Assembly (NCBI GenBank): GCA_030066015.1
Contig: JASJCL010000011.1
Span: 16,569 to 80,568 of the forward strand
Reading direction: 5' to 3'
Source: Desulfosarcinaceae bacterium
GTDB lineage: Bacteria > Desulfobacterota > Desulfobacteria > Desulfobacterales > Desulfosarcinaceae
DNA length: 64,000 nucleotides
The notes under the pieces are model-generated. The model ran no database searches. It was not told the DNA's origin and was given only the letters and a program-made list of their open reading frames with translations. The position numbers were made by a program, and so were the translations under genes. This document shows, piece by piece, positions 44,420-53,470 of this stretch (position 1 is its first letter; each line of letters starts with the position of its first letter).

Positions 44420-45414
44420 CGCACCACCTGTTGATCAATCACGGCACGAACCACATCGGGCGTCAGTTTGCGCATGCAGTCGAAATGGCCCTGGGGACAT
44501 TGGCGGTCTCCATGGAGGGAGCAGGGTGCGCAGGCGGTGTCTGCCCGGATCAGGACCGCGCGGTCGTCATAAGTGAACATACCGGGGTCGGTTGGTCCGA
44601 AGATCACGAACGCTTGGCTGCCGACGGCCCGGGCCATGTGGAAGCTGACCGAATCGTTGCAAACCACATATCTGGCAGTCGCCAAGAGCGCACCGCTCTC
44701 CTTCAGGCTGAGTGCGCCGGCCAGGTTGGTGCAGCGGCTCCCGATACGCCTTCGGATGCGCTCGCCGTCTCGCTTTTCGGCGTTACCCCCGATAATGACG
44801 ATGGGATCCGACAGCATCTCGCCGAGACGGGCAAAATGTTCCACGGGCCATCTCTTGGTGGGGTTGGCGGCGCCGATCGCCAGGACGACGGCACCGGCAT
44901 GGGCCGCCACCCGTTCCTGGTCCGCCCGGCTGAAGCGAAAGCTCAGATTCTCTTCCCCCGGGGGGATCTCCAGGGACGCCAGGGCCTTGAAATAGCTGCT
45001 GACGATGGTGGCGTCGGCCCGGTATCGTACCAGGCGCAGATGGACGAGGAGCGCTTTCCACCAGGATCTTTTTCGATAGCGCAGAACACTGCCCGGCACT
45101 AAGACGCTGAGAATACGGGAACGTAACTTGGCGTGGAGGTCGATGATGAGATCGTATCGGTCCAGGCGGCGGGCGAAGGCCGTCAGGCCGATGAGGCCGC
45201 CGTAGCGCTCCTTGTCGAAGCGGATCAAGGTGTCGATATGGGGGTTGCCCTCGATCGCCTCGGAACAGCTCTGCATGACCAGATAGTCGATGCGGGCCTG
45301 TGGATAGCGCTCCCGCAAGGCGGCCACCACCGGCGTCGTGAGGATCACGTCGCCCAGCGAAGTGAATCGGATGACGAGGATACGCAATTCTCGGGTCCTC
45401 TGTGCGCTGTTCAA
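44416..45414 (-). CDS. waaF: ADP-heptose:LPS heptosyltransferase (WaaF-like, GT9)
   Basis: This 332-residue GT9 enzyme starts RILVIRFTSLGDVILTTPVV. It has VLAIGAANPTKRWPVEHFAR and the GSQAFVIFGPTDPGMFTYDD donor segment. The C-terminal SLHGDRQCPQGHFDCMRKLT is typical of heptosyltransferase II. The start appears to be TTG 45414, which overlaps the hldE stop by four bases, so translation is coupled to the gene making its ADP-heptose donor. waaF is the best guess; waaC or waaQ are possible. Confidence 0.83.
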   Translation of the reverse strand: MNSAQRTRELRILVIRFTSLGDVILTTPVVAALRERYPQARIDYLVMQSCSEAIEGNPHIDTLIRFDKERYGGLIGLTAFARRLDRYDLIIDLHAKLRSRILSVLVPGSVLRYRKRSWWKALLVHLRLVRYRADATIVSSYFKALASLEIPPGEENLSFRFSRADQERVAAHAGAVVLAIGAANPTKRWPVEHFARLGEMLSDPIVIIGGNAEKRDGERIRRRIGSRCTNLAGALSLKESGALLATARYVVCNDSVSFHMARAVGSQAFVIFGPTDPGMFTYDDRAVLIRADTACAPCSLHGDRQCPQGHFDCMRKLTPDVVRAVIDQQVVR

Positions 45415-46880
45415 GCCGTGGCATCCGGATGTCGGCCGTTGGGCGCGATCCGTTCGATCACCCGGGTGGTGCTCACACCGGGCACCAGGGGCAGGATGGC
45501 GACCCGCCCGCCGGAGGCTTCCACGATGTCGCGTCCCACCACTGTATCCGGGGTATAATCCCCTCCTTTGACCAGTACGTCCGGGCTCAATTTACGGATC
45601 AACGCCAGCGGGGTATCTGTGTCAAACTTCACCACCATGTCGACGCAAGCCAAACCGGCCAGCAGGGTCATGCGCTGCGTGTCGGGCGTTACCGGTCGGC
45701 TGTCGCCCTTGAGGCGTTTTACAGAGGCGTCGCTGTTGACCCCGACGATGAGCCGATCGCCCAATTGGGCGGCGGCGTTGAGCAACTGCAGATGGCCCAC
45801 GTGGAGGATGTCGAAACACCCATTGGTGAACACCACCTGGCGCCCCGCCGCGCGCCAGCGTTGGCGAAGAATCGCGGCCGCCTGAAGGTCCATGATTTTG
45901 GTGGCGGTGGCTTTGTTTTCCATCCGCAGGGCGCGCGCCAATTCATCTGCCTGGATCGCCTGGGTGCCCACCTTGGCGACCACCACACCGGCCGCTGCAT
46001 TGGCGATCTCGGCGGCTTGCGGCATGGTCGCCCCGGCCGCCAGGCTGGCTGCCAAGGTGGCGATGACGGTATCACCCGCTCCCGATACGTCGAACACCTC
46101 CTGCGCACGAGAGCGGATGTGCAGGGAGGGCTGCCCCATCCCCATGAGACTCAGACCGTGGGAACCGCGGGTCACCAGGAGCCACTGTAAATCGAAGCGG
46201 TCTCTCACCGCCTCCGCCTGAGCGGTCAGTTGCCCTTCCTCATTGGATGCCGCCCCGGCCACGGCTTGGAATTCGGCCGTGTTGGGTGTGATCGCTGTGG
46301 CACCCCGATAGCGTTCCCAGTCGGATCCTTTGGGATCGACAAGGACCGGCAGCCGGCGCCGACGACAGGCGGCGATGATCCAGGCCGCCAGATCCCCCAG
46401 AAAAACCCCTTTGCCGTAGTCGCTGAGGATGACCGCGCCTGCCTGGGGCAGGGCCTCCGCAATGCGTGCTTTTAGGTCGGCTAGGGTGGCTTCGGCCAGC
46501 TGCCGTGGTGCCTCTTCATCCATCCGAAGGAGCTGCTGGCCCTGGCCGAGAATGCGGGTTTTGGTGGTCGTGGGCAAATCGTCAGTGGCAATCAAGGCAT
46601 GTGCAAGCGTGTGTTCACCGAGGAGGTTTTCGAGATAATCGCCTTGCGAGTCGCTGCCGCGTACGCCCAACAGTTGGACGTTGGCGCCCAACCCGGCGAT
46701 ATTGAGGGCCACGTTGCCGGCGCCGCCAAGCGCCTGGCTTTTCTGTGTCACCCGAACCACAGGCACGGGGGCCTCTGGCGAGATGCGGGTGACTTCCCCC
46801 CAGAAGTAGCGGTCCAGCATGACGTCGCCGACAACGAGAACGGCGGCGGTCGAATAGTCGGGCATCGAGAGCGCGGTCAC
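45411..46880 (-). CDS. hldE: Bifunctional heptose 7-phosphate kinase / heptose 1-phosphate adenylyltransferase
   Basis: HldE performs two cytosolic steps to ADP-glycero-manno-heptose. It is 489 residues. The N-terminal PfkB kinase domain (1-330) has GGAGNVALNIAGLGA and the anion hole and catalytic base in DVSGAGDTVIATLA. The C-terminal cytidylyltransferase-like domain (345-489) has FTNGCFDILHVGHLQLL and VGVNSDASVKRLKG. The fused form is standard. GTG 46880 follows AGGGAG; an ATG five codons later is possible. gmhA and gmhB are not in the window. Confidence 0.95.
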   Translation of the reverse strand: MTALSMPDYSTAAVLVVGDVMLDRYFWGEVTRISPEAPVPVVRVTQKSQALGGAGNVALNIAGLGANVQLLGVRGSDSQGDYLENLLGEHTLAHALIATDDLPTTTKTRILGQGQQLLRMDEEAPRQLAEATLADLKARIAEALPQAGAVILSDYGKGVFLGDLAAWIIAACRRRRLPVLVDPKGSDWERYRGATAITPNTAEFQAVAGAASNEEGQLTAQAEAVRDRFDLQWLLVTRGSHGLSLMGMGQPSLHIRSRAQEVFDVSGAGDTVIATLAASLAAGATMPQAAEIANAAAGVVVAKVGTQAIQADELARALRMENKATATKIMDLQAAAILRQRWRAAGRQVVFTNGCFDILHVGHLQLLNAAAQLGDRLIVGVNSDASVKRLKGDSRPVTPDTQRMTLLAGLACVDMVVKFDTDTPLALIRKLSPDVLVKGGDYTPDTVVGRDIVEASGGRVAILPLVPGVSTTRVIERIAPNGRHPDATA

Positions 46881-46899
46881 AGGAGAACTCCCTCGTGTT

Positions 46900-47868
46900 T
46901 CACAGGTATGGGTCCTCTTGCTGGAGGTATTGGGTGACGTAGTCGCTCACCCCCGCTTCTAGGCTGGTAAACGGTCTATCGTAACCGGCCGACCTTAAAG
47001 CGTCGACCTCGGCACAGGTGAAGTACTGGTAGTGGTCGCGCAGATGGTCCGGCATCTCCTTGAATTCAATCGTGGGCGCCAGCTTGAGCGCTGCGAAGAC
47101 GGCCGCTGCCAGGTCATACCAGGTGCGGGCTTGACCAGTGCCCACATTGAAAAGCCCATGGACGCCAGGGTGTTCCAGAAGCCACCAGATCACATCGACA
47201 CAATCTTTGACATAGATGAAATCGCGCTGCTGACCGCCATCGGAGTAGTCCGGGCGATAGGATTTAAAGAGGCGGATTACCCCTTCGGCCGCGACCTGGT
47301 GAAAGGCCTTGAACACCACGCTGCACATGTCCCCTTTGTGATATTCATTGGGGCCGTAGACGTTGAAGAATTTCAACGAGGCCAGACGATCAAAGCACCG
47401 CTCGCGTAGCGCCCAGAGATCGAACAGGTGTTTGGAATACCCGTACATATTGAGGGGCTTGAGCTGCGCCTGCGAATCCGGCGCGTCGCTGAAGCCCCGG
47501 TCGCCGTTGCCGTAGGTGGCGGCGCTGGATGCGTTGATGAAGCGGATGCCGTGTTCCAGCGCATAGCGGGCCAGCCGCTGGGAGTAATGCAGGTTGTTGG
47601 TCATGAGAAAATCGGCGTCGGTTTCCGTGGTCGCCGAGCAGGCTCCCATGTGAATGATGGCCGTGATGCGGCCCAGGGCACCGCTCTCCAGGCGATCCAG
47701 GAACCGGCTTTTGTGCAGGTAATCGCGGTATCGGCGGTTGACCAGGTTTTTCCATTTTTCGCTATCACCCAGGTTGTCTACCACGAGTATGTCATCCACG
47801 CCCGCCTGGTTTAGGCGCCACAGGCAGGCGCTGCCGATGAAGCCGGCACCGCCGGTGATGATGTACAT
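46900..47868 (-). CDS. hldD: ADP-L-glycero-D-manno-heptose 6-epimerase
   Basis: HldD makes the L,D form of ADP-heptose used by the core heptosyltransferases. The 322-residue SDR enzyme starts YIITGGAGFIGSACLWRLNQ. It has the catalytic NMYGYSKHLFDLW (Y-x3-K), then FFNVYGPNEYHKGDMCSVVF, diagnostic for RfaD. GGAG precedes the ATG. It lies 19 bases upstream of hldE, and a 128-base gap separates it from the HesA-like gene, so it probably heads the heptose operon. Confidence 0.95.
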   Translation of the reverse strand: MYIITGGAGFIGSACLWRLNQAGVDDILVVDNLGDSEKWKNLVNRRYRDYLHKSRFLDRLESGALGRITAIIHMGACSATTETDADFLMTNNLHYSQRLARYALEHGIRFINASSAATYGNGDRGFSDAPDSQAQLKPLNMYGYSKHLFDLWALRERCFDRLASLKFFNVYGPNEYHKGDMCSVVFKAFHQVAAEGVIRLFKSYRPDYSDGGQQRDFIYVKDCVDVIWWLLEHPGVHGLFNVGTGQARTWYDLAAAVFAALKLAPTIEFKEMPDHLRDHYQYFTCAEVDALRSAGYDRPFTSLEAGVSDYVTQYLQQEDPYL

Positions 47869-47996
47869 AGGGACTCCAAGTTGTCAGTAAGGCTGGGATG
47901 GCGCTTTTTGAATTGTCTCTGATTTTTGGCGCAAGTTGGGTCGCTTAATAGCAATGCGGTCGCGTGAATTCAAGCGCAAGCTGCGACGGGTTCACC

Positions 47997-48860
47997 TCAG
48001 CCTTGAAACTCGATGGTTTCAAAAAGACCGCCCGCAAGATCCACCAGACGCATACGCCCACGCAGTCCCGATCCACGACCGAGCAGAATCCGGAGCGTTT
48101 CGTTCACTTCCAGGTTGGCCATCAGGGTGACAATATGGGGCAGGCAGCCCAGGGAGGTCTCCGCCCCTTTTGCGGCAGCTCGGGCCTGGGGAGGGCCGTA
48201 GATCTGCTCCAGGCTGCGGTCACCGGGAAAGATCACCAGAAGGTGGCCGGCCTCACCCCCAACGGCGGCGGACACCATGGGGATGCCCACCGCTCCAGCT
48301 GCCTCCGCCAAAGTGAAGCGACCGGGAATGTTGTCCAGACAGTCGACGACCACCTGGACTTCCGCCAGAATGGCGGCCGCATTTTGAGCCGTCAAATAGT
48401 CGGCGTGGGGAAAGGTTTCCGTGGTTGCGTTGATGGTCCGGATACGGTCGGCGGCGGCGGCCGCCTTGGAAACCCCCAGGTTGGTCTCGGTGCAGTGCGC
48501 CTGACGGTTGAGATTGTGATCGCTAAAGGTGTCACCATCCACCAAGGTCAATCGGCCGAGTCCCACACGTGCGAGGGCTTCGCTTACCGCACCGCCCAGC
48601 CCCCCCAGTCCGACCACGGCCACGTGGGATTCGAGAAGCGTAATCTGGTCTTCGCGGTCATAGGTTTTGAAATTGCGGGCATATCGCAGGGGCAGGATGC
48701 CGTTTCGCAACGCGGTGATCTCGATCGTTCGCCGGCTGACCTGAGAGCGTGCCGCCAGCTGTGCCACCGTCGCCACCTCCAGGACCTTGACCGTTTCACC
48801 GTCCGGTTGCTCCGAATCCGTCGCTGCGGTTAATATCCGCTGTGTCAACGCGTGGTCCAA
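47997..48860 (-). CDS. HesA/MoeB/ThiF-type adenylyltransferase
   Basis: This 287-residue E1-like enzyme would adenylate the C-terminal glycine of the MoaD-like protein encoded just upstream. The nucleotide loop is VAVVGLGGLGGAVSEALARV. LTLVDGDTFSDHNLNRQAHC holds the catalytic Arg and Asp, and CLDNIPGRF is present. An N-terminal 65-residue extension carries a helix-turn-helix-like piece (VAQLAARSQVSRRTIEITAL). The two CxxC zinc pairs of MoeB are missing, leaving only single cysteines (SLGCLP). The start is TTG 48860 with GGGAGG seven bases ahead and three bases after the moaD stop. Confidence 0.87.
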   Translation of the reverse strand: MDHALTQRILTAATDSEQPDGETVKVLEVATVAQLAARSQVSRRTIEITALRNGILPLRYARNFKTYDREDQITLLESHVAVVGLGGLGGAVSEALARVGLGRLTLVDGDTFSDHNLNRQAHCTETNLGVSKAAAAADRIRTINATTETFPHADYLTAQNAAAILAEVQVVVDCLDNIPGRFTLAEAAGAVGIPMVSAAVGGEAGHLLVIFPGDRSLEQIYGPPQARAAAKGAETSLGCLPHIVTLMANLEVNETLRILLGRGSGLRGRMRLVDLAGGLFETIEFQG

Positions 48861-48863
48861 GGT

Positions 48864-49097
48864 TCAACCTCCCGCCACGGGTGGGAAGAGCCCCACGCGT
48901 TCGCCACCGTGGAGAACGGTATCCAAGGTACCCTTGATGCCGTTGATGAAGATCAGTTTGGCCTTTTCGGCCGGGAGGCCGATCGTGTCCAGTACCTCGG
49001 CAACCGATTGCCCTGGTTCGATGGACAAGCGCTCTCCTTCCGAGGGAAGGTATTTGGAAAGATGCGCAAATAATTTCAATTCGATATGGACGCTCAT
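48864..49097 (-). CDS. moaD: MoaD/ThiS-family sulfur-carrier protein
   Basis: This 77-residue beta-grasp protein ends in the required Gly-Gly (FPPVAGG), which is adenylated and thiocarboxylated for molybdopterin (or tungstopterin) dithiolene formation. The fold is apparent from the HIELKLFAHLSKYLP start and the ERVGLFPPVAGG end. ATG 49097 has GGAAGG seven bases upstream; a second ATG two codons earlier is less well placed. Its partner E1-like gene follows at once. No aldehyde:ferredoxin oxidoreductase or other moa/moe gene is nearby. Confidence 0.88.
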   Translation of the reverse strand: MSVHIELKLFAHLSKYLPSEGERLSIEPGQSVAEVLDTIGLPAEKAKLIFINGIKGTLDTVLHGGERVGLFPPVAGG

Positions 49098-49121
49098 ATG
49101 CATTCCTTCCGCTCCCGCGAC

Positions 49122-49334
49122 TCAATGCTTTGGTCTGGGCGCCGTGGGTTTGGGAGCAAATTTGAGGCAGGGCTGACCGGAAGTGCGCTGTACCACCTGA
49201 GAGGGCAGGGGACGACTTTTAAATTGCAGCGCTCGGCAGCCATGCGGGGCGCGGCCGTCCCACGTTACGAAGTAGTGACGGCAGCGTCGGCAGTTGACCC
49301 GCTTGCTGGTTGCACTCGCCTCGGAATTACCCAT
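49122..49334 (-). CDS. Small Cys-containing conserved protein
   Basis: This 70-residue protein has C15-x2-C18, a YFVTWDGRAPHGCRALQFKS core (C33) and TSGQPCLKF (C56). I recognise this pattern (CRxC, TWD, GCRA-FKS, PS-VV, SSG-C) as a small family common in Desulfobacterota and of unknown function. Four Cys suggest a zinc or iron-sulfur site. ATG 49334 has no clear ribosome site. It lies 24 bases upstream of moaD, so it may belong to that transcript. Confidence rests on motif recognition. Confidence 0.68.
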   Translation of the reverse strand: MGNSEASATSKRVNCRRCRHYFVTWDGRAPHGCRALQFKSRPLPSQVVQRTSGQPCLKFAPKPTAPRPKH

Positions 49335-49466
49335 GGTGAGGATATGTATAGCCTATTTTGGCAAGGTCGTAAAATTGCGACAGGAGGGGCGCGACGATTG
49401 GCGACGGTGCCGAGGCCAATGATCGCTTAAGATCGTCCAACCATCGGTGGTGCGACAGGCGCGGCG

Positions 49467-49997
49467 TTATGGCCCTGTGTGGCGTTGCAGAACCCGCTGA
49501 ACCGTTGTTCCTCGCCATCGTCCCCGGCCGGAGGGGGTGGGCGTGCCCTCTTCATTGAGCCGATCGGCGATACGGGCGTAACTGAGTTTTTGATTCCGCC
49601 AAGCGCTGATCTTCTCGCCAAGGTCGGGCGTCTCGGGGATGCCCGGTTGGGGGGCGACGTCGCCGTCGGAAACCGGTTCACGCGCGGTGGGCGACTTCAC
49701 GGCACCCGCTTCCAGACTAGCAGCGATCCGTTCCAGGGCTGCCGCCGTGCGGATCTCGGCCTCGGCACGCTGCTCCTGGGCCGCGGCCAATTGCTGCTGC
49801 GTATCCGTTAGTTGATTCAGGGCCTCCTTTATTGTTTCAAGGGATTCCGTGGCCAACCGTTGGTCAGAGTCCCTTTTGCGCCGATCCGTCACCCGTCGAT
49901 TGGGGTGTTTGCCCTGTGGATCGCCATATGAACGCCGGTTACCGGTGTTGGGCTTGCGCAGATTTCCACTGCGTAGGTTGTGTAAGAAATCATCCAT
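49467..49997 (-). CDS. Protein with C-terminal recombinase-like HTH segment
   Basis: This 176-residue protein starts MDDFLHNLRSGNLRK behind GGAGAC. The N-terminal third is Asn/Arg-rich and basic (PNRRVTDRRKRD). Residues about 60-115 form a coiled coil (LNQLTDTQQQLAAAQEQRAE). The C-terminus, ARIADRLNEEGTPTPSGRGR, then VQRVLQR, resembles the DNA-recognition part of the Recombinase domain in large serine recombinases. There is no catalytic resolvase domain, so this is not an integrase. A DNA-binding regulator is a possibility. It precedes the Cys-rich/moaD/hesA genes by 130 bases. Confidence 0.65.
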   Translation of the reverse strand: MDDFLHNLRSGNLRKPNTGNRRSYGDPQGKHPNRRVTDRRKRDSDQRLATESLETIKEALNQLTDTQQQLAAAQEQRAEAEIRTAAALERIAASLEAGAVKSPTAREPVSDGDVAPQPGIPETPDLGEKISAWRNQKLSYARIADRLNEEGTPTPSGRGRWRGTTVQRVLQRHTGP

Positions 49998-50395
49998 ATT
50001 GCAATGTCTCCAGATGGTTCCGGGGAGTGTCGCCAGGTGTATGTTCACGGGGATTGTTGGTCGCTTAACGCACCAGGTACACCGCCTGGCGGAGTTCAAC
50101 TGACAGGCCAATTCCCGGAACGGGTGGAAGCAGTTTCGATACCACTGATTCAGGAGGTGGTCGGGAAGTCAGGCAGCGTCAGAAAAAGATACTGTGCAAG
50201 CTCAATATCGGTTCGCGCGGCGCAAACTTAATATCAAGATATCACATTCGCAAAGAGGTGGCGTTGCGCCGAGCGGATAATCCGAAGAGCGAGAGCCCTG
50301 CTCCGGTTTTCTCGGCAGTGTGGGTGGACCGGTATCGTCAGGCGGGGCCGCTGTCCGCGGCATGATGGGGCCGCGGGCAGCGTTAACTGGCGTTC
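49998..50395. other. Gap between lysA and recombinase-tail gene
   Basis: About 400 bases lie between two minus-strand genes. An AT-rich patch (50228-50252) stands out from the GC-rich surroundings and could hold the promoter of the downstream gene. A strong hairpin lies at 50349-50382, close to the lysA stop. No convincing open frame was found on either strand. Confidence 0.5.
50349..50382. terminator. 13-bp hairpin after lysA
   Basis: Arms 50349-50361 and 50370-50382 form 13 continuous pairs including one G-U, with the 8-nt loop ATGATGGG. It begins 14 bases past the lysA stop, a terminator position, but no T-run follows on either strand. It may instead stabilise the mRNA 3' end. Confidence 0.55.
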
Positions 50396-51688
50396 TTAAT
50401 TACGGAGTTCGGAAACGGGGTGAGATCTCTCGGGTGCAAGCTCGTCCGGTTCGAACTTCAGGGTGGCGAAGTGATCGGCCAGCGTCTCGGCCCGTCGGAT
50501 GAGGGCGACACTGCCGTCTTGCCTGAGGAGAAGCTCTTTGGGACGCAGTTTGCCGTTGTAATTGAAGCCCATGGCGTGGCCGTGGGCACCGGTGTCGTGG
50601 ATGCAGAGCAGATCTCCCTCGCGTATGGGGGGTAGGCGGCGTTGGATGGCAAACTTGTCGTTGTTCTCACACAACGAGCCGGTGACGTCGACCACCTCAG
50701 CATCCACGCCCGCCGGTTTGCCCAAAACGGTGATGTGATGGTAGGCGCCGTACATCCCCGGTCGCATGAGGGCGCTCATGTTGGCGTCCACCCCCACGTA
50801 GGTACGATAAATCTCCTTGCGGTTGATGGCCGCTGTCACCAAAACACCGTGAGGACCGGTCATGTAGCGTCCACTCTCCAGGTAGAGGTGGGGCATATAG
50901 CCGTTGCGCTGTTTGAAGGCCGCCATTCGGGCGGTGATCTCGTCGGCCATGGCACTGAAATTGAGGGGCTTTGCATCGGGCTGGTAGGGGATTCCGAGGC
51001 CACCGCCGATATTGACAAACGCGAACTGAATGCCCAGTGCAGCCGAGAGGCGCTCCATCTCTTCCAAGAGCATCTCGGCGGTGGCCACCATGTAAGTGTA
51101 GTTGAGCTCATTTGAGGCCAGCATGGTATGCAGGCCGTAGTGTTTGACACCGCGATCGCGGGCGCGCCGGTAGGCCTCTTCGAGCTGATCATAGGATACG
51201 CCGTATTTGGCCTCCACCGGGTTCCCAATGATGTCGTTGCCGGTTCGGCGCGGTCCGGGGTTGTAGCGAAAGCTGAGCAGCTCTGGCAATTGGGGCACTT
51301 TTTCCAGCAAGCTGATATCATCCAGGTTGAGGATGCAGCCACCATCCTGGAGTGCCACCTCGAATTCGGCCGCGCTGGTATTGTTGGAAGTAAACATGAG
51401 CTGTTCGGGCCCGGCGCCGATCTGACGACAGAGGGTCAGTTCGGCCACAGAGCTGCAGTCGAAACCGAATCCCATGGCGGCCATGAGCTTGAGGATTTCC
51501 GGATTGGGCAGCGCCTTCACGGCAAAGAACTCCTGGAAGCCGTCCAGTCGGGCGAAGCCTTCGAGAAGCTGACGACCCGTGTCCCGGATCCCCACTTCAT
51601 CGTAAATATGAAACGGCGTGCCGTAGTGCGCGGCGATCTGGGGCAGGATGGGGTAGAGACGTTGTTCGAATTCGGTGGTCATGGGCAT
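50396..51688 (-). CDS. lysA: Diaminopimelate decarboxylase
   Basis: LysA makes lysine from meso-diaminopimelate. The 430-residue PLP enzyme has the cofactor Lys58 in FFAVKALPNPEILKLMA. It also has GFGFDCSSVAELTLC, the phosphate-binding VNIGGGLGIPYQPD and LYLESGRYMTGPHGVLV. HDTGAHGHAMGFNYNGKLRP is at the C-terminus. AAGGAG lies seven bases before ATG 51688. It follows dapL by four bases. Confidence 0.95.
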   Translation of the reverse strand: MPMTTEFEQRLYPILPQIAAHYGTPFHIYDEVGIRDTGRQLLEGFARLDGFQEFFAVKALPNPEILKLMAAMGFGFDCSSVAELTLCRQIGAGPEQLMFTSNNTSAAEFEVALQDGGCILNLDDISLLEKVPQLPELLSFRYNPGPRRTGNDIIGNPVEAKYGVSYDQLEEAYRRARDRGVKHYGLHTMLASNELNYTYMVATAEMLLEEMERLSAALGIQFAFVNIGGGLGIPYQPDAKPLNFSAMADEITARMAAFKQRNGYMPHLYLESGRYMTGPHGVLVTAAINRKEIYRTYVGVDANMSALMRPGMYGAYHHITVLGKPAGVDAEVVDVTGSLCENNDKFAIQRRLPPIREGDLLCIHDTGAHGHAMGFNYNGKLRPKELLLRQDGSVALIRRAETLADHFATLKFEPDELAPERSHPVSELRN

Positions 51689-51692
51689 GGGA

Positions 51693-52919
51693 CTACTCCT
51701 TTAGTGCGGTCTCGATGCGGTCCAAAGCGGTGGTGACGTTCTCCAGGCTGTTGAAGGCACTGATACGAATATACCCTTCACCGCAGCGACCGAATCCGGC
51801 TCCCGGTGTGACGACGACCCCCGCTGTCGTTAGCAGACGGTCGAAAAATGTCCAGGAATCGCTCTTGCCATCCACCCAGATGTAGGGCGAGTTTTCACCC
51901 CCGATGCAGTCAAAGCCCAGCGCCGTCATCTTTTCCCGGATCAGCTTGGCGTTCACCAGGTAGCCGTCGATGAGGGCCTTGGTTTGCTGCTGGCCGGCAG
52001 GGGTGTAAACGGCTTCGGCCGCCCGCTGCACGGGGTAGGAGACGCTGTTGAACTTGGTGGTGTGGCGCCGGTTCCAGAGCGAGTGGACGGGATGCGATCG
52101 GCCAACGCTGTCATAGGCGTGGCAGGCTTTGGGTACCACCGTATAGGCACAGCGGGTGCCGGTGAAGCCAGCCGTCTTGCTGAAGCTGCGGAACTCGATG
52201 GCCACCTCCTCGGCGCCGGATACTTCGTAGATGGAGTGGGGCAGGCTTTCATCGCGAATAAAGGCCTCGTAGGCGGCGTCGAAGAGGATAAGGGCCTTGT
52301 TCTCCCTGGCGTAGTCCACCCATTCCTGCAGCTGATCTTTGGCAATGGTGGCACCAGTGGGGTTGTTGGGATAGCAGAGGTAAATGAGGTCCACTGGGGA
52401 GTGGGGCAGGCTGGGGATGAAACCGTTTCCGCGATGGCCCTCCAGGTAGACAAACCCCTCGTAGCGACCCTCGACAGCCCCGCCGCTGCGGCCGGCCATG
52501 ACGTTGGTGTCCACATAAACCGGGTAGACCGGATCGGGAATGGCCACGGTGATCTCTGTTGCGAAAATTTCCTGGATATTGCCGCTGTCGCACTTGGCGC
52601 CATCGGAAACAAAGATCTCATCGGCCGCAATTTGGGCGCCCCGCACTTGGAAGTCGTTTTGGGCGATGGCCTCTCTGAGGAACTCATAGCCCTGCTCGGG
52701 GCCGTAACCGCGGAAGCTGGCATCGGCCGCCATCTCGTCCACCGCTGTATGCAGCGCTTGGATGCAGGCCTCGGGCAGGCCATGGGTAACATCGCCGATA
52801 CCCAACTTGATCAACGGTTTCTCTGGGTGGGCTTGCTGGTGGGCGGTCACCCGTCTGGCGATCTCTGCGAAGAGATAGGAGGACTGCAGCTTGAGGTAAT
52901 GCTCGTTGATGCGTATCAT
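51693..52919 (-). CDS. dapL: LL-diaminopimelate aminotransferase
   Basis: DapL converts tetrahydrodipicolinate to LL-DAP in one step, bypassing the succinylase or acetylase genes. The 408-residue class I aminotransferase has [34 protein letters not shown] and [17 protein letters not shown]. It also has YPNNPTGAT and the PLP Lys in [17 protein letters not shown]. These are diagnostic for DapL. ATG 52919 has GAGGAG upstream at slightly long spacing. It sits between the Lrp-type regulator and lysA. Confidence 0.95.
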   Translation of the reverse strand: MIRINEHYLKLQSSYLFAEIARRVTAHQQAHPEKPLIKLGIGDVTHGLPEACIQALHTAVDEMAADASFRGYGPEQGYEFLREAIAQNDFQVRGAQIAADEIFVSDGAKCDSGNIQEIFATEITVAIPDPVYPVYVDTNVMAGRSGGAVEGRYEGFVYLEGHRGNGFIPSLPHSPVDLIYLCYPNNPTGATIAKDQLQEWVDYARENKALILFDAAYEAFIRDESLPHSIYEVSGAEEVAIEFRSFSKTAGFTGTRCAYTVVPKACHAYDSVGRSHPVHSLWNRRHTTKFNSVSYPVQRAAEAVYTPAGQQQTKALIDGYLVNAKLIREKMTALGFDCIGGENSPYIWVDGKSDSWTFFDRLLTTAGVVVTPGAGFGRCGEGYIRISAFNSLENVTTALDRIETALKE

Positions 52920-52974
52920 CTTGGTTGGTCTCCTCGGCTGATGTTAAACCATGGTATAATGACGTTGAACTGCT

Positions 52975-53448
52975 TTAGCGGCCATTCAGATCGATATCAT
53001 CCAAGGGCATGAGGGCTGTTTCCTTGAAGGTCGATAGAACGACCGTGGTTTCAGTGGCGGCGATACTCTTGTCGGCGTGGAGCTCTTCACGAATCAGGCG
53101 GCCAAGTTCCTCGGTATCCCGCACGCGCACCTTGATGAGCAGCCCGTCCTCTCCGGCGATGTGGTGCACCTCCTGGACGGCGCTCAATGCACTGAGAAAC
53201 GCCCCTGTATTGGTGGCGTCGCCGGGTCGACGACAGGTGATGCCGATGAATGCGATCAGGTCCCGTTTGAGACGCCTGGGATTCAGGCGGACTTCATACC
53301 CGTCAATGTATCCATTCTTCTCAAGTTTGCGGATTCGTTCCAGCACCGCGGAAGGGGCCATGCCCACTTGACGGGCCACCTCCACGTTGGGGATACGGGC
53401 CTTCTCCTGCAGGATTTTCAGTATCTGCAGGCTGATGTCGTCGATCAT
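52975..53448 (-). CDS. Lrp/AsnC-family transcriptional regulator
   Basis: This 157-residue regulator has an N-terminal winged helix (ARIPNVEVARQVGMAPSAVLERIRKLEKNGYI, about 17-48, so an HTH) and a C-terminal RAM effector domain (about 70-145). It is the first gene of the run with dapL and lysA, so control by lysine or a precursor is likely (inference). AAAGGA precedes ATG 53448. It lies under a strong promoter that carries two palindromes, so autoregulation is plausible. Confidence 0.92.
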   Translation of the reverse strand: MIDDISLQILKILQEKARIPNVEVARQVGMAPSAVLERIRKLEKNGYIDGYEVRLNPRRLKRDLIAFIGITCRRPGDATNTGAFLSALSAVQEVHHIAGEDGLLIKVRVRDTEELGRLIREELHADKSIAATETTVVLSTFKETALMPLDDIDLNGR

Positions 53449-53470
53449 TTTTAATTCCTTTCGATTGGAA

